DNA of 64,000 nt from Alistipes ihumii AP11 (GTDB taxonomy: Bacteria > Bacteroidota > Bacteroidia > Bacteroidales > Rikenellaceae): the NCBI RefSeq assembly GCF_025144665.1, contig NZ_CP102294.1, forward strand, positions 186,001 to 250,000. The letters are read 5' to 3'. Shown piece by piece: positions 51,091-59,202 of the stretch; the first letter of the stretch is position 1; each line of letters begins with the position of its first letter. The notes under the pieces are model-generated. The model did no database searches. It worked only from the letters and a program-made list of their open reading frames with translations, and was not told where the DNA came from. A program made the translations under genes and the position numbers.

Positions 51091-51777
51091 ATGATGACCA
51101 GACTTATGAAAATCGCAGCGGTGGCCGCTGTCGCCGCCTTGACTCTCACCGCCTGCGGCTCGGGCGAGACTTTCACGATGACCTCCGACGAGGGCATCGC
51201 CAAAATCAAAGAGCTCATCACGACGAACGTCGACACATCGAAGTACAAGATCTATGAGGTGGAATGGAACGAGGACGGCCACGACCGCAAACTGGAGAAT
51301 ATCCTCACGCAGATCGACGTGTACTACATCGATGCCGAGAACAACGACTACAATCTCTCGTTCCTGCTCACGGGCGGAAAGTTCACGACCGACGGTCCGA
51401 AGAAAAGCGACCGTCGGACCTATTCCTACGAATGCTCGACGCCGCTCAACCTCGACGCTATCAACTTCGAATACCTCGAGAAGATTACCGAAGGGGCCGT
51501 TTCGATCGTGCAGTCCGACGAGAAAGGGCAGCGTCTCTCTCTGAAGTCGGCCGAGATGTTCCGTTTCCGCAACTGGCCGGTCATGCTGCGTGAGGTCGAT
51601 CGCTGGAACCGCAGCGAGGAGTTCCGCGAGGAGTCGAAACAGCTGGAGGTGCAGTTCGAATTCAACTATATCAACGAGAACGAATCGACCGAATACGAGG
51701 GACGCTTCACGGTAACGAACTACTACACCGTGGCCTTCACGGCCGATGCTGCGGGCGAAGTCTCGCTCGACGAATAA
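51091..51777 (+). CDS. Predicted lipoprotein, unknown function
   Basis: 228 aa. The signal peptide MKIAAVAAVAALTLTACGSG ends in the lipobox LTAC, so the mature protein is lipid-anchored at the inner or outer membrane. The body is strongly acidic and beta-rich: KYKIYEVEWNEDGHDRKLEN, VYYIDAENNDYNLSFLL, INFEYLEKITEGAVSIVQSD, LEVQFEFNYINENESTEYEG and a final TVTNYYTVAFTADAAG. No known domain is recognised. It belongs to the operon (21-base gap upstream, 10 bases downstream). Confidence 0.75.
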   Translation: MMTRLMKIAAVAAVAALTLTACGSGETFTMTSDEGIAKIKELITTNVDTSKYKIYEVEWNEDGHDRKLENILTQIDVYYIDAENNDYNLSFLLTGGKFTTDGPKKSDRRTYSYECSTPLNLDAINFEYLEKITEGAVSIVQSDEKGQRLSLKSAEMFRFRNWPVMLREVDRWNRSEEFREESKQLEVQFEFNYINENESTEYEGRFTVTNYYTVAFTADAAGEVSLDE

Positions 51778-51787
51778 ATCCGACGAC

Positions 51788-52291
51788 ATGGAAGCGCTCG
51801 GAGGTGTTCCGAGGCGATCGGCTCCGAATGCGGAACGGTTGTTCGGGGCGGGAGTCTTGTATGTCGCTTGCGGAGAGTGGGCTGCAGCCTACCGCTGCTT
51901 CGAACGCTGCGGTTCGGAGAATGGGACTGCACGCTATAACAGCGCATTGTGCTGCTTCATGGTGGGTTGGTACGAGGAGTGTTACCGGCTGCTCTGCCTT
52001 GCGGAGCGGCTGCTGGCCGACATCCCGACACGCGGTGCCGACACGGGCGGATACGGACTGACGCCACAGCCCCTTCCCGAAGCATTCCGTCACTGGGAGG
52101 CCGCGAGCGAACTGTCTCGCTGTCCGCTGCTGCCGGAGACGACGCGCGACGACGCGCTCATGCTGATACTACGTCTGCGCGCCGAGGCCGCCTTCCGCTT
52201 GGGCCGTTACGAGGAGGTGCGTACGATAGCCACCCGCCTCGGACACCGATACGAACAGATTGAAAATCTGCTGAAACGAATCGATCCATGA
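51788..52291 (+). CDS. Small helical-repeat (TPR-like) protein
   Basis: 167 aa from the ATG at 51788. It contains paired helices of TPR character: LFGAGVLYVACGEWAAAYRCFERCG, ARYNSALCCFMVGWYEECYRLLCLAERLL and LILRLRAEAAFRLGRYEEVRTIATRLG. It is rich in Cys. There is no signal peptide or membrane segment. Its stop overlaps the start of the following ankyrin gene (ATGA at 52288-52291), so the two are translationally coupled and probably work together, perhaps as scaffold proteins. Confidence 0.7.
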   Translation: MEALGGVPRRSAPNAERLFGAGVLYVACGEWAAAYRCFERCGSENGTARYNSALCCFMVGWYEECYRLLCLAERLLADIPTRGADTGGYGLTPQPLPEAFRHWEAASELSRCPLLPETTRDDALMLILRLRAEAAFRLGRYEEVRTIATRLGHRYEQIENLLKRIDP

Positions 52292-53817
52292 CACCACTCC
52301 GGGAACTGTATGAACTCTACCGTTACCCTGACGTTGCGAAAGAGGCGCGCCGGCGCGAACTTCTCGCAGGGATTCCGACCGATGCCCGCGACGAGGACAA
52401 CGAGGCCCGCACGTCGCTGCATGTTGCAGCGGAATTCGCCGACCGGGAGGCCATCACGAGCCTCATAGGGCGCGGGGCCGAAGTGAATGCGCGCGACGCT
52501 GCGGGACGCACCCCGTTGCTCTGCCTGGCCCTGTGCCGTTCGGGACGGAGGATGCCGGACGACGAGATTGCCGATGCCGGACGGCGATTGCTCGAACTCG
52601 GCGCCAACCTCCCGCGCTCGGGACGCAATACGACAGCGCTGATTGAGGCGGCCCGCAACCGTTATCATGGATTGATTGCGGCGCTGGTCGATTCGGGACA
52701 GCGGCTTGACTCCACGGATCGCAACGGCGACAACGCCCTGCATGTACTCTGCCAGCGGGTTGCCGAGACGACCGACGATATTCGCCGGGCCGAACAGCGC
52801 ATCGAGGGTTTCGCCGAAAGGTGGACCTCCGAGAAACAAAAAGCCGATACGCAGCGCGAATTGGAGGCGCAGCGCGAGGAGGCTTTGCGCTGCCATCTGA
52901 GTGTTGCGCTGCTGCTCGACAGCGGGCAGTTCGACCTCGGGGAACGGAACGCGGTGGGCCGCACGCCTTTCGATCTTGCTGCGGCGTGGGGTGCCAATAC
53001 GGTCAGCGCCCTGCTCTCGGGCGAGGATCCCTACGACGAACGGGCGCTCGAGACGGGCGGCATGAATCTCTTTCTGGCGCTGCGCCGACGCGACTGGAAG
53101 ACGTTCGAAAAATTGCTTGCGGCGGGTGCCGATCGGCAGGAAGTATGCGACGACCCGGAGATGTCCGATTTTACGGGCAAGACGCCCCTGCTTTGCGCCC
53201 TGATGTGGGGTGAGACCGAGGCTGCGGCGCTGCTGCTCCGAGCTGGGGCCGACCCTAATCGTCGTACCGAAAAAGGCGAAAGCCCCTTCGGATTCTGGAT
53301 TGAGCGGGGGTGTCGCGGCTCGGACGGCATGGAGCGTTACGCGCCGTTGTTGGAGCTTTTCGTGCGGAACGGATGGCATCCCGATGCACCGCAAGCACTC
53401 CAAGGGGAGAGTGCTCTGATGCTCACGTGCCGACATGACGACTGCGAGTTGGCCATGTGGACGTTGCGGCGCCTGCTGGGACAAAAGATCGAGGTGAATG
53501 CCCGCGATGCGCTGGGGCGCACGACGTTGATGCACCTTCTTGGCCCGGGGAGCGCCGGGCCATATCAGTTCGAGATGCTCGAACGGCTGCTGGAGGCCGG
53601 GGCCGATCCTTGTGCCGTCGACAACGAAGGACGCACGGTGCTGCATTATGTGGCCGAAGGGTATTCGCATCCGGCGGCGCGGCAGGCGGCCGAGCTGCTC
53701 TTCGACTTTGGGCGGCCCGATGTATCGGCGACCGACAACCGGGGGCTCACGTCGCTCGACATCGCCATGCGCAGCAACAACGAGACACTCGTCAGATATT
53801 TCTTGAAAAAACTTTGA
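52288..53817 (+). CDS. Ankyrin repeat protein (509 aa)
   Basis: Ankyrin repeats fill residues 40-165 (TSLHVAAEFADREAITSLIG, GAEVNARDAAGRTPLLCLAL, TALIEAARNRYHGLIAALVD, NGDNALHVLCQ) and 205-509 (GRTPFDLAAAWGANTVSALL, MNLFLALRRRDWKTFEKLLA, KTPLLCALMWGETEAAALLL, GRTTLMHLLG, GRTVLHYVAEGYSHPAARQA and GLTSLDIAMRSNNETLVRYF). They are split by a charged, likely coiled-coil segment at about 165-200 (RAEQRIEGFAERWTSEKQKA). No signal peptide, so probably cytosolic. Ankyrin proteins bind other proteins; likely partners are encoded in the same operon. It overlaps the TPR-like gene and is followed by a second ankyrin gene after 10 bases. Confidence 0.88.
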   Translation: MTPLRELYELYRYPDVAKEARRRELLAGIPTDARDEDNEARTSLHVAAEFADREAITSLIGRGAEVNARDAAGRTPLLCLALCRSGRRMPDDEIADAGRRLLELGANLPRSGRNTTALIEAARNRYHGLIAALVDSGQRLDSTDRNGDNALHVLCQRVAETTDDIRRAEQRIEGFAERWTSEKQKADTQRELEAQREEALRCHLSVALLLDSGQFDLGERNAVGRTPFDLAAAWGANTVSALLSGEDPYDERALETGGMNLFLALRRRDWKTFEKLLAAGADRQEVCDDPEMSDFTGKTPLLCALMWGETEAAALLLRAGADPNRRTEKGESPFGFWIERGCRGSDGMERYAPLLELFVRNGWHPDAPQALQGESALMLTCRHDDCELAMWTLRRLLGQKIEVNARDALGRTTLMHLLGPGSAGPYQFEMLERLLEAGADPCAVDNEGRTVLHYVAEGYSHPAARQAAELLFDFGRPDVSATDNRGLTSLDIAMRSNNETLVRYFLKKL

Positions 53818-53827
53818 TACGCATCCA

Positions 53828-54808
53828 ATGGACCACTGTCAGACTTTCCTAAACGCCTGTCGCAACGGGCAGAAAAATATCGTCAGGATCTTCATCGAAC
53901 GCGGAGGCATCGACCTTGACCGGCGCGATGCCGAAGGCAACACGGCGCTCCACTACGTCTGCCGCGAGGGGTTCCGCGATCTGGCCGTGCTGCTGCTCGA
54001 CCGGGGAGCCGATCCCTCGTTGACCAACAACCGGGGCGGGACGCCCCTGCACGCCGCAGCCCGAAATGGAAACCGTGAGATCCTTGCCCGGCTCATCGAT
54101 GCCGGGGCCGATCCCGATGCTGTTGACAACGAGGGTTGCACGCCGTTGATGCGGCTCTTGGAGAATCACCGTACGGATGCCGCGTTGTGGCTGATCGACC
54201 GCGGGGCCGATACCGAGGTCACCGACCGGTCGGGACACCGGGCGCTGGATTACGCCACGGTGTACGGATTGCGCGAGGCGGTGGCACGTTTGAGCCGTCC
54301 GGACGACGCGGTGCGCGATGCCGAGGGCAACACGCCGCTGCATCAGGCTGTCTGCAACGATCAGGCAGAGGTTGTTCGCACGCTGCTTGCCGCTTCGAAG
54401 GCGCAGCTCGATGCGCCGAACGACGCGGGCGAAACGCCGCTGCTGATGGCGTGCGGACGCGGAAATCTTCACATCGCCCGAATGCTCCTTGCCGCCGGTG
54501 CCGACGTAAACCGATCCCTTCCCTGTGGCTTATCCCCGCTGCACCGGGCCGCGCAGGCGGGCAACCGTTTCTTAGCCAAGGCGCTGCTCGAGGCCGGCGC
54601 GGCGATTGACGCCTGCAACGGAGTGGGTGAAACGGCTCTGCTTCTGGCAGCACGCGCCGGGAACAACGAGGTTGTGCGTCTGCTCGTGGAATGCAATGCC
54701 GAAGTCAATGTGGCTGACAATCTCCAGCATACGGCCCTCTATTATGCCGGCGAGCGAGGCTTCGTGGAGATTGTCGAACTGCTGCTCGTCGCCGGTGCCG
54801 AAGGATAA
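53828..54808 (+). CDS. Ankyrin repeat protein (326 aa)
   Basis: Almost the whole protein is made of about nine ankyrin repeats, most with good consensus: GNTALHYVCREGFRDLAVLL, GGTPLHAAARNGNREILARL, GCTPLMRLLENHRTDAALWL, GHRALDYATVYGLREAVARL, GNTPLHQAVCNDQAEVVRTL, GETPLLMACGRGNLHIARML, GLSPLHRAAQAGNRFLAKAL, GETALLLAARAGNNEVVRLL and HTALYYAGERGFVEIVELLL. The regularity is higher than in the 509-residue neighbour. There is no signal peptide or membrane segment. It sits between that gene and the first DUF1266 gene in a single operon. Confidence 0.9.
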   Translation: MDHCQTFLNACRNGQKNIVRIFIERGGIDLDRRDAEGNTALHYVCREGFRDLAVLLLDRGADPSLTNNRGGTPLHAAARNGNREILARLIDAGADPDAVDNEGCTPLMRLLENHRTDAALWLIDRGADTEVTDRSGHRALDYATVYGLREAVARLSRPDDAVRDAEGNTPLHQAVCNDQAEVVRTLLAASKAQLDAPNDAGETPLLMACGRGNLHIARMLLAAGADVNRSLPCGLSPLHRAAQAGNRFLAKALLEAGAAIDACNGVGETALLLAARAGNNEVVRLLVECNAEVNVADNLQHTALYYAGERGFVEIVELLLVAGAEG

Positions 54809-54838
54809 GATTGTCGAACACCTTAAAACATACCGAGA

Positions 54839-55843
54839 ATGGCAAACGAGAAGATGAACCCCCGGAGCCCGGAGGAGATTGCCCGGGCGGCACAGAAGGC
54901 AGCTCTGGAGCAGATGCGTGCGATGATGGGCCATATTCCGGGGATGCCCGACATGGACGACATGCAGGCGCAGATCATGGCGCAGATGCAGGCCGCCGTG
55001 CCCGATCTGGCCGAAATTCAGGCGCAGCAGGCCGCGATGGAAACGCTCGGCGGTGTGGATGCCGCCACCGTGGCCGAAACCGCACGGCGCAACATGGCAC
55101 AGGCCGCCGCGACGGCGCAGGCGCTGCAGGACGGCAACCTGTTGAATCAATTGCGCGAGACGAATGCCGCTGCCCTCGACTGGCTGGGCGAGGAGAACGG
55201 CTGGGAGATCCGCCGCGCCGAGGAGTGTCGGCTGACATCGGAGCAGCAACGGTTGATGGCCTTCGCCGCACCTTTGCTGGTCTACAACGGCGAGTGTGTG
55301 GATGCCGTCGAAAGCGAAGTTGCTCCTGAAACCTATCGCGCGCAGTTGCAGAGCTGGTGGGACATTACGGATCGCGACTCGACGCTCGGAATCGTACGAT
55401 GGCTCCTCCACGAGGGACACCATGCCGATGCCGATGCAGCGCTGGCGCTCATGCGCGGTGACAGGCCCGGAGCTGGGGATACTGAGGAGAAGGCCGAAGA
55501 TGTGCAACTCATCGCGGAGTGCATGATTGAAAACGATTGCTGCACGGCCGATACGCTGCCGCAGACGGCCATCGCTTGGGATCTGGTGCGCATCGCCAAC
55601 CTCGGGCGCTGGGCCTTCCATTGCGGTTACCTCTCCGAATCGGAGATGTGGCGGGTGATGCAGGTGGCCGCCGGCGCCGCCCGCGAGAACTTCGCTTCGT
55701 GGGAGGAGTACGGACGCAGCTTTGCCTTCGGTCGCGGCGTCTGGCACGGCGACGAAGAGGAGTGCCAGACGGCATGGGAGATCGTCTCCGAGTTGTTCGA
55801 AAACGAGGCGTCGCCCTGGCGGCAGATCCCGTGGAACGAATAG
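54839..55843 (+). CDS. DUF1266 domain protein with Met-rich N-terminal helix
   Basis: 334 aa. Residues 20-75 are unusually rich in Met, Gln and Ala (RAMMGHIPGMPDMDDMQAQI and on), predicting an amphipathic helix pair. After a middle helical part, the C-terminal 130 residues are a DUF1266 domain: TAIAWDLVRIANLGRWAFHC, GYLSESEMWRVMQVAAGAAR, NFASWEEYGRSFAFGRGVWH and a last helix. DUF1266 has no established activity; E. coli has it in the ybe gene cluster. No signal peptide is seen. The operon partner gene directly downstream carries a second DUF1266 domain with a different N-terminus. Confidence 0.85.
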   Translation: MANEKMNPRSPEEIARAAQKAALEQMRAMMGHIPGMPDMDDMQAQIMAQMQAAVPDLAEIQAQQAAMETLGGVDAATVAETARRNMAQAAATAQALQDGNLLNQLRETNAAALDWLGEENGWEIRRAEECRLTSEQQRLMAFAAPLLVYNGECVDAVESEVAPETYRAQLQSWWDITDRDSTLGIVRWLLHEGHHADADAALALMRGDRPGAGDTEEKAEDVQLIAECMIENDCCTADTLPQTAIAWDLVRIANLGRWAFHCGYLSESEMWRVMQVAAGAARENFASWEEYGRSFAFGRGVWHGDEEECQTAWEIVSELFENEASPWRQIPWNE

Positions 55844-55864
55844 GAACGCAAAATTCGCGAAGTG

Positions 55865-56668
55865 ATGGAACGGGGACTCGAATTCTATATCATGCTGGCC
55901 GCCGTGGCGGTCGGCTCCTTGACGTGGCTCTACCGTAAAAGCAGCAAGATCTGGACAACGGTGCGCAAGCTGCGTCGGGCCTTCAAAGAGATCTGTCTCA
56001 ATCCGAAATCGACGCTCGATGACGAACGGTGCCGCCAGCTGGCCGTCGGGGCGATGTACGCCTCTCAGCAGGGGGCGTGGCAGAATTCGCTGGAAACGGG
56101 AATCGTCGACGTGCTACCCGAAATTCTGGGCGACTGGTGGGGCATCGGCTCCGCCGAGGAGGCTCGCGGGCAGTTGGACTACCTCTGCGAAAAGGGATTC
56201 CGTTGCTGCTGGCCCACGGTGCTGGAGGCTTTCAATCTCGACGACCGGGACAGGCAGGATGCCCTGCTCCGGCGGCGGATGGCCACGCAGGAGGATTACG
56301 ACAAAGTAACTTCGCAACTCGAAAATCTTCGGGAGACCTTCGACGAGCTTATGTCGTGCGGCGTCGTCGCCTCGCAAGAGGAGCTCGGGCGCTGCGGCGT
56401 GACGGGCTGGGATGCCGGGCGCATCGTCTTTCTGGCGCGTGCCTGCTGCGAGATGGGCTACCTCTCCGAGGAGGAGGCGTGGCGCTACATCGGCCGGGCC
56501 GACGCGTTGGCGCACGAAGCGTGCGGGTCGTGGCGCGAACTGGCGATGAGCTACCTCCTCGGTCGCTCGTTGTGGGGCGGCAAACGGGCTTACAACTCGG
56601 TGATGAAGAAGACGGCCGACGTTTTGCTGAGCGACCCGAAGAGCCCGTGGATGCGCTATTCATGGTAA
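55865..56668 (+). CDS. DUF1266 domain protein with N-terminal membrane anchor
   Basis: 267 aa from the ATG at 55865 (a GTG directly before it is also in frame). A hydrophobic segment at residues 6-22 (EFYIMLAAVAVGSLTWLY) followed by basic residues predicts one membrane helix with the rest in the cytosol. DUF1266 sequence fills the remainder, best at TGWDAGRIVFLARACCEMGY, LSEEEAWRYIGRADALAHEA, CGSWRELAMSYLLGRSLWGG and the end PWMRYSW. The closing phrase SPW(R/M) plus W is shared with the upstream DUF1266 protein. It starts 21 bases after it and should be cotranscribed. Confidence 0.85.
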   Translation: MERGLEFYIMLAAVAVGSLTWLYRKSSKIWTTVRKLRRAFKEICLNPKSTLDDERCRQLAVGAMYASQQGAWQNSLETGIVDVLPEILGDWWGIGSAEEARGQLDYLCEKGFRCCWPTVLEAFNLDDRDRQDALLRRRMATQEDYDKVTSQLENLRETFDELMSCGVVASQEELGRCGVTGWDAGRIVFLARACCEMGYLSEEEAWRYIGRADALAHEACGSWRELAMSYLLGRSLWGGKRAYNSVMKKTADVLLSDPKSPWMRYSW

Positions 56669-56698
56669 CGGCCGGAGACCGGACAAGCCGAAAAAGGC

Positions 56699-57193
56699 AT
56701 GAAAGCCGCATTGAAATACCCGGTCTTCTATCTCGACCCCGCGGAACATACGGTCTATGTCTTCTGGCGGGAGGAGAACGTGACGACGCGCCGGCAACTC
56801 GCCGAGGCTGACGGTTGGGCCGGACAGGAGGCGGTCGACGCTTCCGGACGGCGGTATGTCATCCGCCGCTGTCGGGAGATCGGCCCGGCCGACCGACGCA
56901 TGATCCGCTACGAAACCGACTTCGAGAAGACCGTTCGCGATTGTACACTCGGCGAACTGCAGGCGTGGATCGTCCGCGAATATCCCCGGTCGGAGTGGTT
57001 CGGGGAGTCGTGCTGGCGCAATACCTCCGATTTCCGGCGGGCGATCTTCCGTTGCCAAAGTTTCGAGGAGCTGGCTCGGATGTTTCGCTGCCGACCCGAG
57101 GAGGAACCCTCCGTCCGGCGCGACATCGTGCGCTTTCTGGCCGTATCACTCGTTATCGGGCTCGCCATCTGGCTGCTGGCCCGATACACGTAA
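56699..57193 (+). CDS. Tail-anchored protein of unknown function
   Basis: 164 aa. The N-terminal 135 residues form a soluble domain with KYPVFYLDPAEHTVYVFWRE, ASGRRYVIRRCREIGPADRR, DCTLGELQAWIVREYP and FRRAIFRCQSFEELARMF. A single hydrophobic segment at about 144-161 (FLAVSLVIGLAIWLLA) ends two residues before the C-terminus, as in tail-anchored proteins, so the soluble part faces the cytosol. I do not recognise a family. It belongs to the operon (30 bases after the DUF1266 gene, 17 before the next lipoprotein gene). Confidence 0.7.
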   Translation: MKAALKYPVFYLDPAEHTVYVFWREENVTTRRQLAEADGWAGQEAVDASGRRYVIRRCREIGPADRRMIRYETDFEKTVRDCTLGELQAWIVREYPRSEWFGESCWRNTSDFRRAIFRCQSFEELARMFRCRPEEEPSVRRDIVRFLAVSLVIGLAIWLLARYT

Positions 57194-57210
57194 TCAAAAT
57201 CTTACAAACC

Positions 57211-57855
57211 ATGAAAATCCGACATCTAATCGCATCCGTCCTTTTGCTTGCGGCCTCGGGCTGTGCAACCTCCCGCCGCCTTGCGGAGATCGAACCGACC
57301 TTCGCAGCCACTGAATCGACCTGGCTGCACGGCTCGGAAGATGCCGATGTGGTGAACCGTCGTCTGAAGCCTATCGAACGTCCGCAGGTGCGTTTCGAGG
57401 TCGAACGGGCCGTGTGGCACGTCGATTCGGCCTGGGTGGTGGTCCGCGTGACGATTCCCCACCGCTCGATCCGCCGCAGCGAGTGTTTCAAAGCCATGAG
57501 CGTTCTTCAAGTCCCCGAGGGCATCATGGAACTGGGCGAACTGACACTCGACTCGGGCCATTTCACTCCCGATAAGGAAGATGAGGGCGTGGATGTGGCA
57601 ACCCGTCCCGGACGGATGCAGAATCTTTATCTCTCGTGGCGCTTTGCTTGGGACGAGCGCATGCGCACGAATGCCTTCATCGCGGTCTTCCCAAGCTTGA
57701 CCGACGGCCGCCACCTGTTCCGGTATCTGCCCCTGATGCTGCCGATCTTCTGGTGCGACGATTCGAAACAGGAGTTCTTTTGGCCGCAGTCGGCCGGGAT
57801 TCCCGAAGAGACGCTGCTGGAGTGCTCGCCCTTCAAATCCGCTGTCGGACGATGA
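57211..57855 (+). CDS. Predicted lipoprotein, unknown function (last gene of the operon)
   Basis: 214 aa from the ATG at 57211. The signal peptide MKIRHLIASVLLLAASGCAT has a lipobox ASGC, so the mature protein is lipid-anchored outside the cytosol. The body has beta-type strands RFEVERAVWHVDSAWVVVRV and TIPHRSIRRSECFKAM, then YLSWRFAWDERMRTNAFIAV and a hydrophobic FRYLPLMLPIFW near the end. No family is recognised. It is the last of nine genes behind the TetR-type promoter; after it follow about 480 bases without a clear gene. Confidence 0.72.
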   Translation: MKIRHLIASVLLLAASGCATSRRLAEIEPTFAATESTWLHGSEDADVVNRRLKPIERPQVRFEVERAVWHVDSAWVVVRVTIPHRSIRRSECFKAMSVLQVPEGIMELGELTLDSGHFTPDKEDEGVDVATRPGRMQNLYLSWRFAWDERMRTNAFIAVFPSLTDGRHLFRYLPLMLPIFWCDDSKQEFFWPQSAGIPEETLLECSPFKSAVGR

Positions 57856-58067
57856 CGGGAGGAGTCATCCGGGGAAGACTCGGACTGCTGTTCCCGCTGA
57901 TACTCCGGACAGGAAATCTGCGGAGCGAAAAAGTTCCTGCAGGAATCCGGTTCGACCACGACCTCGTGCCGCACGGCGTCGCCCGGGTTGTCATGTCCGC
58001 GCCGCCGCACCGGAAAGCGACACAGTATGCTGCTATCTCTCGATCGAAGCTGGGCGGCCGCGTGCTC

Positions 58068-58077
58068 GGGGGGGGGG
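58068..58077 (+). repeat. Homopolymer tract G10
   Basis: Ten consecutive G between CGTGCTC and CGACTAC. Such tracts slip during replication and can switch reading frames, but here no confirmed gene spans it. Confidence 0.7.
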
Positions 58078-58273
58078 CGACTACGAGATACTGCTTTCCA
58101 GCAAACCGGCGCACAGACCGTACGCCGATGATCGTTACGAAAGAGGGTACGCTGCTGGCATGGATCCGAGGCACCTGTTCCGAGCAACGAGCCGCCGGCA
58201 CGGTGACACACCGTGCCGGCATGTCTGTCGTTTCTCTCCCGCTGACAAGGGCGAATGCTGTTGTTTAATAAAC

Positions 58274-58310
58274 TAAGCCTCTGTCAATTTAATTGATTGA
58301 CAGAGGCTTA
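58274..58310. terminator. Hairpin terminator between convergent units
   Basis: TAAGCCTCTGTCAAT (58274-58288) pairs perfectly with 58296-58310 around a 7-base loop. It follows the DUF2795 gene on the minus strand by 28 bases and may also end transcripts from the left. Confidence 0.8.
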
Positions 58311-58338
58311 ATATCGGTTTTTCGTGCTTAAAAATACA

Positions 58339-58560
58339 CTAATATTCCTCCTCGTTGAAGAAGAAATCGTCCTTGCTCGGATAATCGGGCCATATGTCCT
58401 CGATGCTCTCGTAGATTTCGCCCTCGTCCTCGATTTCGTTCAGGTTTTCGATGACTTCGAGCGGAGCGCCCGAGCGGGTCGCGTAGTCGATCAGCTCGTC
58501 TTTGGTGGCCGGCCACGGCGCATCTTCGAGCTTAGAAGCCAACTCAAGTGTCCAGTACAT
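58339..58560 (-). CDS. DUF2795 domain protein, small acidic
   Basis: 73 aa, very acidic. It reads MYWTLELASKLEDAPWPATK, then DELIDYATRSGAPLEVIENL and a tail EDIWPDYPSKDDFFFNEEEY, a sequence highly conserved across Bacteroidota. The fold is a small helical domain. The function is unknown. The gene has its own terminator downstream and lies 64 bases from the next gene on the same strand. Confidence 0.92.
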   Translation of the reverse strand: MYWTLELASKLEDAPWPATKDELIDYATRSGAPLEVIENLNEIEDEGEIYESIEDIWPDYPSKDDFFFNEEEY

Positions 58561-58624
58561 ATCGGTAAGTTTTTAATTGTTGTCGCGCGTTGGGGATTCA
58601 AGTTGTGCAAAAATAGAAATTTTT

Positions 58625-59182
58625 TCATTTATCGTACACCCAGTATGTCTCTTTTACGTGAAATTCGTCGGTCAGCTTACGCCCCAACGTGTAAAAGTAG
58701 TCCGATAGTCTGTTTAGGTATTGCATAACGCTTTGAGGAACGGAGTATTCTTCGGCGAGCGTCAGCGTCCGTCGCTCGCAGCGGCGGCAGACTGTCCGGC
58801 AGACGTGGCTGAGTGAGACGACCGGATGGCCGCCCGGCAGCGTGAACGTGGAGATCGGCCGGAGCGTCGCCTGCATGGCGTCGATCCTGCTTTCGAGGAA
58901 TCCGACCTGATCGTCGCCCAGCGGAGGGAGATATTTGGGCGCGTCTCCTTCGGTGGCCAGATAGGAGGCCGCCCTCATCAGATGGTCGAGTATCCGGAGT
59001 AGGTCGTCGCGGTACGGTTTCATCGCCTCCGTGTCGGGCAGGTTGTCGCGGAGCAGGGCCGTCTGGGCCATCAGTTCGTCGACCGTGCCGTATGCTTCCA
59101 GTCGGGGGTGGTTTTTCGGAACGCGCTGCCCGCCTACGAGCGACGTGGTTCCCCGGTCTCCGGTTTTGGTGTATATTTTCAT
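58625..59182 (-). CDS. Cob(I)alamin adenosyltransferase, PduO type
   Basis: 185 aa from the ATG at 59182. The PduO-type ATP site is IYTKTGDRGTTSLVGGQRV at the N-terminus, followed by AYGTVDELMAQ, the helix bundle, and the C-terminal active-site segment CRTVCRRCERRTLTL with the conserved Arg-x-x-Glu-Arg, then YLNRLSDYFYTLGR. The enzyme transfers adenosyl from ATP to cob(I)alamin to give coenzyme B12 in the cytosol. The methylmalonyl-CoA carboxyltransferase in this window fits a cell using B12-dependent mutase chemistry. It follows the methyltransferase-like gene by 20 bases. Confidence 0.95.
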   Translation of the reverse strand: MKIYTKTGDRGTTSLVGGQRVPKNHPRLEAYGTVDELMAQTALLRDNLPDTEAMKPYRDDLLRILDHLMRAASYLATEGDAPKYLPPLGDDQVGFLESRIDAMQATLRPISTFTLPGGHPVVSLSHVCRTVCRRCERRTLTLAEEYSVPQSVMQYLNRLSDYFYTLGRKLTDEFHVKETYWVYDK

Positions 59183-59202
59183 GGCAGTTCGTTTTTTGGG
59201 TT

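Larger units (their letters stand above)
57856..58338. other. 483-base region with a G10 tract, no gene recognised
   Basis: Frames on both strands cover it but none shows a family. A run of ten G lies at 58068-58077. Immediately after it one frame reads GDYEILLSSKPAHRPYADDR, which might be part of a real or decayed gene. The hairpin at 58274-58310 ends the region. Confidence 0.4.

Noticed and set aside
49859-57855. Known anti-phage or toxin-antitoxin system
   Set aside because: No nuclease, NTPase, reverse transcriptase, TIR or other effector domain is visible in any of the genes, so no named system fits.
57627-58268. Frames of 130-210 codons on both strands after the accessory operon
   Set aside because: Composition is noise-like, they conflict with each other and with the lipoprotein gene, and the G10 tract makes frames unreliable.
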